Notes: a model not told the origin generated them from the sequence alone. A stretch of DNA of 30,683 nucleotides from Thozetella sp. PMI_491 (GCA_021432635.1 MU270161.1:1-30683); one strand, 5' to 3'; shown: positions 10,861-23,740, counted from the first letter of the stretch. Translations and numbers: made by a program.

Positions 10861-11600
10861 GGTTATCTTACTCTATTATATTTTTTATATCTTTAATAGC
10901 TTTATAAATAGTTTAATATACCTTATTAAACACTTAATACTATAATTAATAATAACTTATAAGTAATTTTATTAAAGAAAACTTACTTTTTATATACTTA
11001 TTTTAACTCTTTTATTAGCTACTTTAATTATAAAAATATATATAATAAGGCTAATAATAATACAAATACTTAAGTATTTATAGTTATTTATATAATAAGT
11101 ATTATAGTACTTAATATATATATCTAGTAAAAAGTATTAATAAAATACTATATAAAAGCTAGTCTAATATCTACTAGTTAATTAAATATAGCTCCTTATA
11201 ATATTATATTTTATATAGCTTATATATATCTTATAAAGTAATAACTAGCTAGATTAATAATCTATATATAAAGTATTTACTTAAGAGTATTTACTACTAC
11301 TATAACTACTTATATAAACACTATCTTAATATATATTTTAAGAGGTATCTTACTTAGTTTATAATTAAGAGATTAATAAATCTATTACTTTTTATACCTC
11401 TTCTCTTTAGTTTTAATATATAAATATATATCCTAATATATAATAAAAAGCTAAGTATTATAAAAAGTATATTAAAATAAAGCTTATATTAAGTAAAAGC
11501 TATTAAAGATAAAGAATATTATACTTAGCTTTATAATATAAAAAAAGGTATATATAATTATATTAAAAAATAATAATCCTAGTTAGCTAATTATAATTTA
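10861..11600. other. AT-rich spacer downstream of Helitron helicase
   Basis: No gene or RNA recognised. This stretch lies on the minus strand between the end of the helicase frame and the unidentified relic. A Helitron 3' end (a hairpin followed by CTRR) might be expected here if the element stops after its helicase gene; CTAG/CTAA words are too common in RIP DNA for me to pick one. Confidence 0.4.
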
Positions 11601-11847
11601 ATAACTATATATATATCATTAGTAAATTAAATTAATAGAATTACACTAGTATAAAAAAATATATTAAGACCTAGCTTCTCCTTTTAAAATAAACTATAAT
11701 TAAATAACTCTTTAAATATAAGCCCTTTTAAAGTAATAATATATAAATAAGCTATATAAAATAGCTTAGATATAAATTCTTACACTATTAGATTCACTAC
11801 TATATAATTTACAGTTATACCTTATACTTTATAAACTATAATAATAT
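11600..11847 (-). pseudogene. Helitron RepHel, C-terminal helicase fragment
   Basis: This is the last part of the Helitron helicase, cut off from the rest (19549 upward) by element 2. Read on the minus strand from the ATACT target duplication, the frame gives IIIVYKVQG, a mutated 'AITVHKSQG' motif of Pif1-type Helitron helicases. It continues through IVVNL and LKGLIFKELFNYSLF, which fit the usual 'SRVRSLDGLLF..PFD' end of this family. With one target copy removed the frame is continuous with FILVY at 19549-19560. The C-terminus after about 11650 is less conserved, so the exact end is uncertain. Confidence 0.8.
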
Positions 11848-11852
11848 ATACT
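11848..11852. repeat. Target-site duplication ATACT, left copy (element 2)
   Basis: ATACT immediately before the 5' LTR, repeated exactly at 19544-19548 after the 3' LTR. Confidence 0.92.
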
Positions 11853-12283
11853 TATTACGATTAAGGTATTAGCCACCTCCCCGCGACTACTAACAAGGCT
11901 TAGCACTTAGGCTTAGTGGTCAGTAAGGGTAGAACCCCTAATAAATGCCTTAAGCACTTATATAAATGTTCTACTAATAGGAAAGGATCACCTCCCCTAA
12001 GGCTTAGTGGTAATCTAGATTACTAGGTGAGCTAGATCACTAACGCTTTTTAGAATAAGTAAACTATAAAGAGTAACTTAGTATATAAGACTATAGTCTT
12101 TACCTAGATAGATTAGTTAGCCTTTACTCTTTAGTAATTAATCTATTTAAACTATCTTAGCTTATACTTTAGATTTTATACCCTTTAGTTAATTAATACT
12201 TTACTTATCTCTACCCTCCCTACCTTAGGAAAAAACCCCCTACTTATTAAGAATATTAACCTTAAGATCTTAATATTATAATA
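11853..12283 (+). repeat. 5' LTR of element 2
   Basis: 431 bp, starting TATTACG (from TGTTACG) and ending TATAATA. The last 200 bp (TATA box onward) match element 1 LTRs closely; the stretch at about 11960-12060 does not. A few CpG remain near the start (11858, 11883-11886). TATA-like box at 12082-12089. Confidence 0.92.
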
Positions 12284-12368
12284 TATTAATTACTCTCTTT
12301 TAAAGGATAAAACAAGTATAATCAATAATATTCTATAGTTAATATATCCAGTAAGAACACCTTATCTA

Positions 12369-14945
12369 TTAATAGCTATAACTCTAATAAATCTAGAAAA
12401 GGAAAAGATAAGGCCCTTATTTAACACAGCCTTAATCAGGAAATAAAAAACATAGAAAAAGATAGTAGAGACAATATTAACTATACCTATAAAAAGCTTA
12501 AAAATAACTTTAATAAAATAGTAAAGATCTTAAAGGAAGTTTATAATAAAACACACTAAGTCTTAAAACTTGTCGATAAAGTTAATATATTATATACTAC
12601 TACTAATATTATTAAGACCTTTATTATTAGATGTAAAAAACTTAAGCTTAACCCCTTATAAACTTTTAATAACACCCTTAGACTCTTAAAAAGCTACCTA
12701 GCTTAAGTAAAAGCTTATTATTACTTTTACATTAATAGCTTTAAAAATAAGGCTAAAAAAGTAATACATACTACTTTATTCCTTAAAGGGAAAGTACTAG
12801 CTTAGTTTAAACCTTATCTTATAGAATTCTTTAAGAAGAGACTTACTTATATACTATGCTTAAAAACTTAAAATATATTTATATCTTATATAAGGTATAA
12901 ACATACCTTAAGATTATTATTTTAAGAACCTAATAAGAAATACTAGTAGGAATAAGACTTATACTAACTTAAACAGAAAGGATTAGTAGTCTAGTATATA
13001 ATAGACTTTTAACGACTCTACTTACTCCTTAATTACACAGATAAAACTAAGAAGTTTCTATTCTATTAAAGACTTAAAAGTAAAGTTAAGGATAAAGTCT
13101 TTAAACTTAATACCTTAAAAGATTTCTTATTATATATAAAAATAATAACCTATATTAATAACTAACTATATAAATAAAAGATAGAAAAATAATAGTAAGA
13201 ACTAAGATAATAAGCTAACACTAAAAGGCTTTAATAATATAACTAGCCTAAGTAATTTATTAACTAATACTAGAACTATTAAATAATAGTATATAAAATA
13301 TATTTAAGACCTATAGACCTAAATATAGTATAATAAAAACTAAAATAAGACCTAAAAGATATTAAGTATTATAACTACTAGAAAAAGAGATATTATATTA
13401 ATACTTATAAATAACTAAAAAAGATAGGTTAAAAACTAATACTTAAAAAATAATTAGTTAACCTAGTATAATATAAACTAGCCTAAACCTTAAATATAGT
13501 TATATAAGACAACCTAACCTATAGTATTATAAATCTTAACAATACCTATACTATAATACTAATAAAAAAACTATCTCTAGAATAATATATAGCCCTAAGT
13601 AAACTAATAACTAGAGAAGTTATACTATATCTTAGAATAGTAATTAAAACAGACTATTTACTATTATTAGCTAAAAATAATATAACCTTAACTATATAAG
13701 AACTAAAGCTAATTATATACTATAGACTAGATAAACTATATAAAACAGACAAAGCTAAGGTATACTTAAAATACTAAGGCAAAAAAGTCTACTATATTTA
13801 AAAATAAAGAGAAATAATAATATATATTTATTATAAAAAACACCTACTCTCTTATATATTACTACCTTTAAAATATATAAAAAATCAAGACAATAGGCTA
13901 AACTATTAGCTATAAAAAGTATATAATAACTACTTTAAAAATAAAAAGAAATACTAATTCTTAAACCCAAATAACCCTAAGTATAATATATATATTAAAA
14001 ACAATACCTTATATATAAGATAAGAACCTACTAGTAAATAACAACTAGAAAAGCTCTAATAACTAAATATTCCAACGCCTATATTTAAACAATTAGACTA
14101 CCCTAAATAATACCTTATAATAGTATATTATAATAATAAGAAAGTCTAAAAGATATAGTTAAATAACTCCCTTATTAGGACCTATATCTATAAAGAAAGT
14201 AATAAATAACTTATCTTTTATATACCTAGGTAATAAAGATAAGAATTTAATAGCTTATTAGAAATTAAAAAAGAGCTAATAAAAGAATTATATAATACAC
14301 CCTTATTTATAGTTTAAGAATACCTACGGATTAGACTTGACTTAATCCTAGGAGAGGAATATATATTATTTCTTATAGATAGAGTCTTATACTATAACTC
14401 TTTAAAAAATAACTAACAACTAAATTATTAAGATAATCCTTAAATAAGCCCCTAATATAAATATTATAAAGAAATTATTTAGATATAATATATTATATTA
14501 TATAAAGTATATACTATAGATAAACTTAAGTATAACTTTTTCCTTATTAAGTATAAGATATAATAAATTAATAACCTATACCTATAAGAAGAAATAAAGT
14601 ATTAGGAAATAAAGGACTAATATAATAGATAGACTACCTTTAGGCTAAACCCTTAGTTCTTAATATATTATAAAAACAAGTTAAATATAATATAATATAT
14701 TTTAATAATATACTTATATTACTACTTAGAAAAAACTATATAATAACACTAAGGAAAAGTATAAGGATATACTCCTATAAAAAAAGACCCTACTAACTTA
14801 TAAATAAAAACTATAAAAGAATAAATTAAAGCTATAAAATATATATAAAAGTAATTTATTAATATAGGACTTAAGCCCTAGTTTAAAAACCCTATACGAT
14901 ATAAGTTATAACCTATAAATAAAAGCTAATACCTATAGCTAACTT
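12369..14945 (+). pseudogene. gag: gag of element 2, with long C-terminal extension
   Basis: Homologous along its length to the element 1 gag. The zinc knuckle begins at 13367, where the first Cys codon is now TAT, so all knuckle cysteines visible in frame are lost; KKRHY of element 1 reads KKRYY here. The same long extension follows the knuckle, so its presence is a property of the family and not of one damaged copy. In this frame the interruptions are again TAA/TAG. The capsid-like core lies near 12680-13200. Pol is in the -1 frame relative to gag, as in element 1. The start codon cannot be determined. Confidence 0.78.
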
Positions 14946-14959
14946 TAAAGTAAGACTAG

Positions 14960-17900
14960 ATAAAAAATAATAAATATCACCTATAAAGAATTAACAGGAC
15001 AACCTAAAGATAAAGACTCTTATAATAACTACCAGTCTAAACTTAAGACTATTTACCTATATTTTTATCATTAATAACTAATATAATATTACTATAGTAA
15101 TTAATAATAAATCCTAAGGAAATTATATATCACCTAGAGTTATTAACCAGTTATAACTACCTTAGAAAAAGAAAGAATTTATATATTACCTATATATTAT
15201 AAAAGGAGAACTAGTTTAATATAGAAAGAAAGATATTATAATAAAGACTATACCCCTTTTAATATCTACTTATAATATATATAATAAAAAAGTAACCTTT
15301 AATATTATAGAAATTAGACTATACTATTTAATTCTAAGGATACTATAGTTATAAAAGAACAACCTAAGAATTAATTAGACGACTAACTAGATATTCTTTA
15401 GACTAGTGCTTAAAGAATATACCTAACTAATCTTAGAGAAAAAAACTAAAGACATTTAAAGAGACTTAGCCTTTAGAGTAACTTATAAGAGATCCTTAAG
15501 CAAGCCTATAGAAAAGACCTTTAAGATATTAATAATTATTAAAATATCTATAATAAAAACTTTAAATAAGATACTAAAAGAATATTAAACATAAGGTTAT
15601 TAAAATATAATTAGTTTAACTATTATATACTAATTAAATTAGGAGAATAACCTAAATTATATAAGATCTATAAACTAAACAAGGAAAAACTTATAGCCCT
15701 ATAACAATACCTTAATAAAAACCTAGAGAAAGGCTATATATAACCATTAAATTCACCTATAAGATACTTAATCTTATTTATATTAAAGAAAAACAAGGAT
15801 AAGACTAGAAAATAGAGATTATACGTTAACTATTAATAACTTAATAATATTATTATCCCAGATAAAAAACTATTACCCCTAATATTTAAACTATAAGACT
15901 AACTAATCAAAGCTATAATAATAACACGCTTTAACTTAAAAAAAGCTTACAACCTAATCTAAGTAGTAAAAAAAAAAGAATAAAAAACAGTAATTAAGAC
16001 TAAGTATAAACACTATAAATACCTAGTTATACCCTTTAGACTATAAAACACTTTAATAATATTCTAGGTTATAATTAATTATATCTTATAACCTTATATC
16101 AATAGATTTTATATTGTTTACTTAGATAATATCTTTATCTATTTAAAAAATAAAATAAAATATAAATAATATATTTACACTATATTATAAGCCTTAAAAG
16201 ACACTAAACTCCTAGTAAAACTAGAGAAAAGTAAGTTCTATATTAAAAAAACTATTTTTTTAAGATTTAAGATTACCCTTAGATTTATAAGAATAAACCC
16301 TAAGAAAGTAATAATAATATAAGACTAGTTGCTACTAGAAATAGTAAAAGAAGTATAAGCTTTCCTTAGATTTACTAATTATTACTACTACTTTATAAAA
16401 AACTATAGTAAGCTTACCCTATTATTTATAAAACTTACCTATAAGAAGACTAAGTTTAATTAGACTAACTAAGCTAGTAAAGCCTTTAAAACTATTAAGT
16501 TAAAGATCTTAAGTAAACCTATACTTATACTCTTAGATCTAGTAAAACTATATAAAGTTAAAACTAACTCTTTAGACTTTATAATAAAAAAATAACTTAG
16601 ATAATATAATAAAGAAGAACTATTATATCTAGTCACCTTTTTCTTAAAAAAGCTAAAAGAAATAGAAATTAACTATTAAATATATAATAAAGAACTAATA
16701 GCTATTATTAAAGCCTTTAAAGAATAAAAGATTTACCTTTATAAAGTATAATACTAAGTTATTATTTATATAAACTATAAAAACCTTACCTACTTTATAA
16801 CAAATAAAAAACTTAATAAATAATAAATCAAATAGATTAAATTCTTATCTAAATTTAATTTTAAAATTATATATAAAAAAAAACTAAAAAATGCTAGGGC
16901 AGATACCCTTAGCCAAAGAAAAGACTATATATAAGAACTAGAACTTTATATATAAAATATCTTAATAGTCTTAAAAGATAAAAGCCTAGGCTAGACTTTT
17001 TAAAAGCTAAACACTACCTTTTAAGTTCTCCTAGACCCTAACTAGACTAATAAGATTAAGAAAGCCTATAATAACTAAGACTTTATAGACTTTACACAAA
17101 ATAGCCTTAGTAAAAATATAAAAAAGAAAAATAAAGTCTATTAATTTTATAAGAAAATCTATATCCCTAATACTCTATAATAAGACCTAGTAAAGAAATT
17201 ATATAAAATCCTTCCCTATAAATATTAAAGAGTTATTAAGACTCTAAAACAACTATGCCACACCTATAACTTCCCTAGAGCTAAGAAAATTATAAAAGAA
17301 TTAATTAAGAAATATAATAAATATAATAAAAGCAAGGCAAATCAGTATAAGATCTATAAAGAATTATAAGCTCTTTTAATCTCTAAAAAATCATAGAGCT
17401 TAATCTCTTTAGACTTTATTATAAAATTACTATCCTTAAAAAAACTCTTAATTAAAGTATCTTTTAATAATATCTTAATAATTATAGATAGACTTATTAA
17501 GTATAGCTACTTTATCCTATATAAAAAAACTAGTAATACTAAAGAACTAGCTTATATATTTATAAAGAATATTATTATAAACTATAAACTATTAGACAAG
17601 CTAGTTAGTAACAGAGATAAGTTATTCACCTTAAACTTTTAAAAAGCCCTTATAGCCTAACTTAAAACTAAATACTAACTATTAACAGCTTATTACCCTT
17701 AGTCTAATAAATAAATAAAAAGACTTAACTAAACTATAGAATAATACCTATACTATTATATTAATTATAAATAAAATAATTAGGTATAACTACTATTAAT
17801 CGCTTAGTTTACCTATAATAACACTAGATAAGAATTAACTAAGATATCCCTATTCTTTACTAACTATAACTTTAAACTAAAAGTCTACCAAACTCCTCTT

Positions 17901-18424
17901 AACTTAAAAGAAAATCCTAGAGTAAGATTAAGAGTTAAAAAACTAAAAACCTTATATAAACTTATAAAAAAAAAACTAGAGTTTATCTGTAATAAAATAA
18001 GTAAATATACTAATTAGAAAAGGTTAAAGAAACTAATCTTTTAAAAGAAAGATAAGGTCTACCTCTTATAAAGAAATATTAAGACAATATAACTAAGTAA
18101 TAAATTAGACTTTAAAAAATTAAGACTATTCTAGATTAAAAAATAAACTAGTAAAGTCACTTATAAACTAAAACTACCTATAATAATATAGATATATCTT
18201 ATTTTTTATATCTTATTACTTAAACTAATACTAAGAAATACTAGATTAGATAAATATATAAAAATCAATAAACAACTAGAATATAAAGTTAAGAATATTA
18301 TAGACTTTTATAATATTAAAGATAAATTAAAGTACCTAGTTAAATAAATAAGATATAATACTAATAAAAACATATAAAAACCTAGTAAATACTTAAAGAA
18401 CTTATAAGAGCTTATTTAATAGTT
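14960..18424 (+). pseudogene. pol: pol of element 2: PR-RT-RNase H-IN-chromodomain
   Basis: Protease is better kept than in element 1: after I-N-N-K-S-stop from 15100, GNYISPRVINQL is readable, matching the 'GNYISP..V..L.LP' of fungal Ty3/Gypsy proteases. The RT catalytic box at 16119-16130 reads Y-L-D-N, so the first of the two catalytic Asp survives. RNase H lies at about 16500-16930. Integrase covers about 17130-18130, with its first catalytic Asp at 17412-17414. The chromodomain at 18276-18424 shows LEYKVKNIID, YLVK and KPSKYL. A 31-bp deletion at 15581-15587 relative to element 1 shifts RT and all later domains out of frame with protease. Many RIP stops are also present. Confidence 0.92.
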
Positions 18425-18479
18425 CTACTATTAAACCCCTAATTAATTAATACCAAGTTAAAACCTATTACCTTCTAAT

Positions 18480-18990
18480 TAATCACCCTAAAAGCCTTAA
18501 AAGACTAAACCTCGCCCACTATATACTATTTAAAAGATATCTCCCTAGTGTTATCCTCCTTTAAATTAACTATCTTATAATTAAATAACTTCTTACCCTT
18601 AGCCTAAAGAAGACGCTTTTACCAATAAAGTTACTCTAACTTAGCTAAAGCCTTAGATATATAACACTATATTTCCTCTTCCTCCTCTTTTATCTTTTTT
18701 AACTTTATTATATTATATAAAACTAAAAATACCTATTAGTTAAAGTTAGTAAAATAGTAAAATACTAAACTTATATACTATCCCTATTAAAGAACTATTA
18801 TATAGTTTCCCTAGACATATATAATTTAAATATTTTAAGGATTATAATAATATAATATATTTAACCCCTTTATTAAAACAATATATATAAGGCATAGCTA
18901 CTTTTATACTATACTATTTAATATATTTAGTTAAATAATAACGCTTATAAGTCTTACCTAAAATAGTTTTTTACTTCTTTAAAGGACTAA
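18480..18990 (-). pseudogene. Antisense accessory ORF of element 2 (Cys-pair plus coiled-coil protein)
   Basis: This sits at the same place and orientation as the antisense frame of element 1. The first part (about 18958-18780, minus) reads MPYIYCFNKGVKYIILL and then SLKYLNYICLGKLYN, where Tyr codons at Cys-like spacing suggest three former Cys pairs (C-x-x-C, C-x-x-C, P-C). The second part (about 18717-18480) is a Lys/Glu-rich coil, KLKKIKEEEEEI, then KALAKLE and KEDNTREISFK. The two parts are offset by one base, so a 1-bp indel, or less likely an intron, lies near 18710-18780. The sequence is not closely similar to that of element 1, but the order Cys pairs, coil, short tail is the same. 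No intact start or stop can be fixed. Function unknown. Confidence 0.55.
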
Positions 18991-19097
18991 ATATCTTATT
19001 AAGATATAATAATATAAAAAGGAAAGAAATTATAATAACCTACTAACTAATAAATATAGGCTAAGGCCTACTTATAAGTCACTATAAACATTAATAT

Positions 19098-19108
19098 AAA
19101 AGAGAGAG
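19098..19108 (+). other. Polypurine tract of element 2
   Basis: AAAAGAGAGAG, identical to that of element 1 and four bases before the 3' LTR. Confidence 0.8.
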
Positions 19109-19112
19109 CTTA

Positions 19113-19543
19113 TATTATAATTAAGGTATTAGCTACCTCTTTATAACTGTTAATAAGGCCTAGCGCTTAGGCTTAGTAGTTAATAAGGGTAGAACCCCTA
19201 GTAAATACCTTAAGCACTTATATAAATATTCTACTAATAAGAAAGGATTATCTCCCTTAAGGCTTAGTAGTAATTTAAATCACTAAGTAAGCTAGATCAC
19301 TAATACTCCTTAGAATAAATAAGCTATAAAGAGCAACCTAGTATATAAGACTATAGTCTCTACCTAGATAGATTAGTTAGCCTTTACTCTTTAGTAATTA
19401 ATCTATTTAAGCTACCTTAGCTTATACTTTAGATTCTACACCCCTTAGTTAATTAATACTCTACTCGTCTCTACCCTCCCTATCTTAGGAAAGAATCCCC
19501 TACTTATTAAGAATACTAACCTTAAAATCTTAGTGTTATAATA
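19113..19543 (+). repeat. 3' LTR of element 2
   Basis: 431 bp, equal in length to the 5' LTR. Starts TATTATA and ends TATAATA. Differences from the 5' LTR are transitions in both directions, meaning each LTR was hit independently. TATA-like box at 19342-19349. Confidence 0.92.
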
Positions 19544-19548
19544 ATACT
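19544..19548. repeat. Target-site duplication ATACT, right copy (element 2)
   Basis: Exact copy of 11848-11852. Removing element 2 and one copy restores the Helitron helicase frame. Confidence 0.92.
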
Positions 19549-22500
19549 AGGATAAAAGAGAACTACTTTTATATATAGGAAATACTTCTAAGTATAAACT
19601 TATACTTCTCCTATAATATTAACACTACTTTTTTACCCTTAAAAGTATATACTTTAGTTCTATCTAATAATATAAAGACAGGGCTAGTATAAGAGTTAAA
19701 AGTAACTATTACTACTAAGGGAAGATCTTATACTAGATTAATATCCTTTACCTATTTAAGATTAAAAATACTGCTTTAAGTGTTATTTATAAGCCTAAAT
19801 TCTATAGTAATATTATATAAGAGTATTACTTATAACCCTAAGTAAAGGGGTAGTTTTACTAAAAGATTATTAATATATTAAGAATCTACCTTCTCTATAT
19901 TAATACTAATATAAATAGTTATATATTAAATAGCTGGTAAATCTAGCTTTATAAACTAGATATAGTTAAAAAAGTATATTTCTTTATATATAATATAGAT
20001 TTAAAGTATATTTTTAAATATTATATATTTATAATCTGTTAAAACTATAGCTACTCTAGTAGAAAAGAGCTAGAATAAGGCTAGTAAAATATATACTTAG
20101 TATAACTCTTTTAATACTTAGTAAAACACTAGCTGCCTCTTATCCTACTAGTACTTTACTATATTAAGAAAAATAAAGTAAGAAAATATACTATAAATAG
20201 ATCTACTTATATACTCTTCCTTTAAAAAAAGTATAAGAGTAAGAGTAAATAAAGCTTTACTACTTATTAGTAAAAGCTAAAAAAAGTCTCTTATTAAGAA
20301 AATACTTATACTATTAAAGACTTAATCTTATATTAAAAAGATCTATTATAAATATAAATTTATATAGTAAAAAATATATAGATTAAGTATACTTTTCTTA
20401 TTAAAAAAGAGATATTATAAGTATTTTAATTATTTTTAAGTATTAACTAAAGTAGTTAAGATAAGTAACTTATATATATAATCTATAGATAATTATAATA
20501 GTAAAAAGATTATATTTATATTAATATTATAGCTTATAATACTAGTTAGAGCTACTAGCTTAATTATACTCTCTCTTAAAGCCTATTAAAAGTAACTAAC
20601 TAAGATTTTAATTAGGTATAATTTATTAATACCCTTATTATTATTAATTTAAAATAGTATTTATATAGGCTAATTTTACTTAGAATAACTTATTATAATA
20701 TTATATATTAAACACTACTTTATATTTAATATATTATATATTTTTAAGGGAATAAAATCAGTGTCTAAAGTAAAATATATTACTTAAATCTCCCTTTAAT
20801 AAGTACTATTAAGGAAATAATTATATATATAATAACTAATATAATCCTCTTACCTATAAGTATAATCTAAATCTCTATGCCTAATTAAATTATATAGTTC
20901 CTATATAAGCATATAATCTAAAAGTATCTAAGTAAGTTTAAGCTAGTCTTCCTCTTATAACTCCTCTACTACTTTTAACTACTCTTTAAACTTATCCTCT
21001 TTTATCTTTAATAAGTTATACTAGTTATCCTTATAATTATAAACCTATTAATAATATATATATATCTTTTTAAATATATTAAATATTATATTATTAATAT
21101 AAAAGAGTTATTTCTTATTAGTATAAAGATAGCTAAGTATAAGCTTTACCTTATAAAAATCTTTAAACTATAAGGATTATAGATCTAGTTTATAATAGGG
21201 TATATAATATAAAACTTACTCTTATATATAACTACTTAATAGCCCCTACTATATAAAAATATAATTCTACTTTTATAAGGTAAAAAGCTAAAGGTATAAA
21301 AGCTTTATAACTTTTAAGTATAAGATATTATACTTAAAATACTTTTTATAAGGAGATTAATATTTTAAAGTATTATTTATACTTAGATTAAAAGCTTAAA
21401 ACTACTTACTTAATACTTAGTAATTTATAATTTATACAACTTATAAATCCTTTTATAAGGGTAAGCCTAGTAAAATATAACTTATCTTTTAAGCTAAGTA
21501 ATTATATTTAACAACTAATTTATTTATTAATTTAATAGTAAAAGAGAATAAAAAATACTTAAAAGTAATATATAATAACACTTATTTAACTAGATTAGTA
21601 TAGCTAATAATCTTCTACTTTATCTTAAAGTAGTATTTAACTATATAATTAACTATTACTTATATATTAATATAAAAAGAAAAGTTAATATTTACTAATT
21701 ATATTAAACTTATTATAAGATAGAGTTAGTTTAAGTATAGATTATTATATTAAGTATAAAACCTATAGTATTATAAGTTAAGTATCTTATCTATTTATAG
21801 CTTTAAATACTTTAGATAAGAAAAGTAAAACTAACACTTAAAGATAGGTATTAATATAGTTTTACCTTATATAATTAGTACTTTATACTTTTTTATATAT
21901 AAATAATATATTATAGAGTAAGAATAACACTAATAATAATTAATTATATAGGAAAAATACCTAAATATTATTAGTTAATCTTATAGTCTTACTAAAAGAA
22001 GGTTACCCTTATCTTATTCTTAATACTTATATAGTTCTAAGTTTATAATAATAATCTAAAAGCCTTATTTATAAGTAAAATCTATTTATTACTCCTTACT
22101 TCTTATATCTAATAGAAAAGTATAATTAAACTAGTATAAACTATAGAAATAAAAGCTATACTTTTCCTACTATTTATACTAATATTAAAAATTATATAAG
22201 CTAAACTTTTTCTTTAGTATAATATTATAAAAGAGCTTATTTTATATATAAAAGTACTAAGCTATAATATAAGAGTTCTCTTTAAAAAGCTTTTTTAAGA
22301 GTTATATTTAATTAGCTTTAATATATTAATATTATTTATTAAAGTAAGATATATAATAATATAAGTTATATTAGTAGTTATTAGCTAGGCTTAATATAAT
22401 AAAAGTATTTAAAATACTTAAATAATAAGTAAAAGCTTTACACTTATACCTTTAACAGCCTTAAAAAATATATATACCCTTAAGCTAGGTAAAAGCTTAC

Positions 22501-22900
22501 TAGATAAAAGTAAAGAGAGTATTCTTTACTAGCTTATCTAGGTTAACTAAAGCTATTTAAAGCTCTTTAAGTAAGATCTACTTAAAGCTATTTTTACTTA
22601 TATAATAACAGCTTTCTAACTATACCTACTACTATATTAATATATTTAATATAATAAAGTAAAAGATAAAATACTAAGTAAAATAATTATTATTCTAATA
22701 TATTATATACTTAATTTAATCTATAAATTTAATCTTATACTCTTTAAAAAGGTTAGAATTAGTACTTATATATAAAAATAACATTAAAAAGGTATATAAA
22801 AGGATTAGATATATTTATTTTAACTTATTAAATAATATTCTCTATATAAAAGATATTAAAAGTTAATAAATACTCTTTAGTTATTATATAGTTAAAGAGA
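19549..22900 (-). pseudogene. Helitron RepHel protein: Rep and most of helicase
   Basis: Rolling-circle transposon protein (HUH endonuclease plus Pif1-type helicase). In minus-strand order: NSYIIA and KKKFSLYNF precede the HUH motif at 22151-22143, now Y-F-Y in FYFYSLY (from HFHGLYW). INFSFYINI and the replication-tyrosine motif YIVKYYFK (21647 downward) fit the 'SPCTS...Y..KYCSK' of fungal Helitrons. INKLVVKYNYLA and ILLGLPL (21479 downward) follow, then FKDFYKVKLIL. The Walker A region at 20645-20619 reads NNNKGINKLYLI. Late helicase sequence (LPLVVIVTFNSYTSP, then GKKVVLIL) reaches FILVY at the element 2 border. Codons at 22151, 21647, 21479, 20639 and 19553 share one frame, so about 2.6 kb has no net indel. 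The N-terminal part above about 22620 is not resolved. Confidence 0.85.
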
Positions 22901-23740
22901 TCTTTATAAGAGGCTTTTTAAGGTACTCTTAATTAATATCTGCTTTTAATTATCTTAGCTTAGTCTATATAATAATAATATTTAATATAATAATTTTATT
23001 ATAATTATTAGGGTTAGGCTTATTATTAAGGTTAGGTATAAAGCCTTTAGTAGTATTAAAGCTAATTTTACTTATAATTATTTTTATATAGATATAATTA
23101 AATATAAAGCTATTTTTAAAAGGCTTTTTAATATATATTTATTTTATATAAAATTATAATATATTAAATAATAATAATAAAGATATTTTAACTATTATTT
23201 AATATAATACTTATATATAATAAATTACTTTTAAAACTATACTTTTTACTATTAATTTTATTCTAATAACTATAAGAGAATAATATTAAAATACTTTAGG
23301 TATAATAAAAGCTTATAATATATTTTACCTATATTATATAAGAAATAGATAATATAGCTATAATATTTATATTACTAGCTATATACTTAATAAACCTAGA
23401 TAAAAATATAAACTTATATAATAAGTATTTCTTTAACTATACTTAACACTAAAAACTTATTTAATATATCTTTAAAATTAAGCTAATTCTTAGCTAAGTA
23501 AAAAAAGAGCTTATTAACATATTTTTATAAGTTTATAATAAGATATTTCTTATATATATTATTTTAATTTAGTTTTATATTAAATTATTTTTACTTATAA
23601 TATATATAAAGCTTATATTTTTCTATATTTAATATATTATTAAATTCTTATAAGAGTATATTATTAGCTTTATTAAGAGCTAAAGTATTTAAATCACTAA
23701 AGAAAGAGGGGATAAGCTTTTAAAACACTTAAATACTATC
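22901..23740. other. AT-rich region upstream of the Helitron Rep, nothing recognised
   Basis: Very low G+C with many TAATATA-type words. It lies 5' of the Helitron protein on the minus strand and could hold the start of the RepHel gene and the 5' end of the element (Helitrons begin with TC), but I see no motif that marks either. Confidence 0.35.

Larger units (their letters stand above)
11853..19543 (+). mobile_element. Element 2: complete RIP-degraded chromovirus, sister of element 1
   Basis: 7691 bp with 431-bp LTRs, gag, pol ending in a chromodomain, an antisense frame in the 3' region, polypurine tract and perfect 5-bp target duplication. Its gag-pol aligns with element 1 over about 6 kb, mostly by transitions, but the LTR part upstream of the TATA box and the 3' region differ, so it belongs to another subfamily. 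It inserted into the helicase gene of a minus-strand Helitron. It carries a 31-bp deletion before RT in addition to many RIP stops. Confidence 0.95.

Noticed and set aside
10861..11600. Helitron 3' terminus with hairpin and CTRR
   Set aside because: Many CTAG/CTAA words and short AT palindromes exist; none stands out enough to call.
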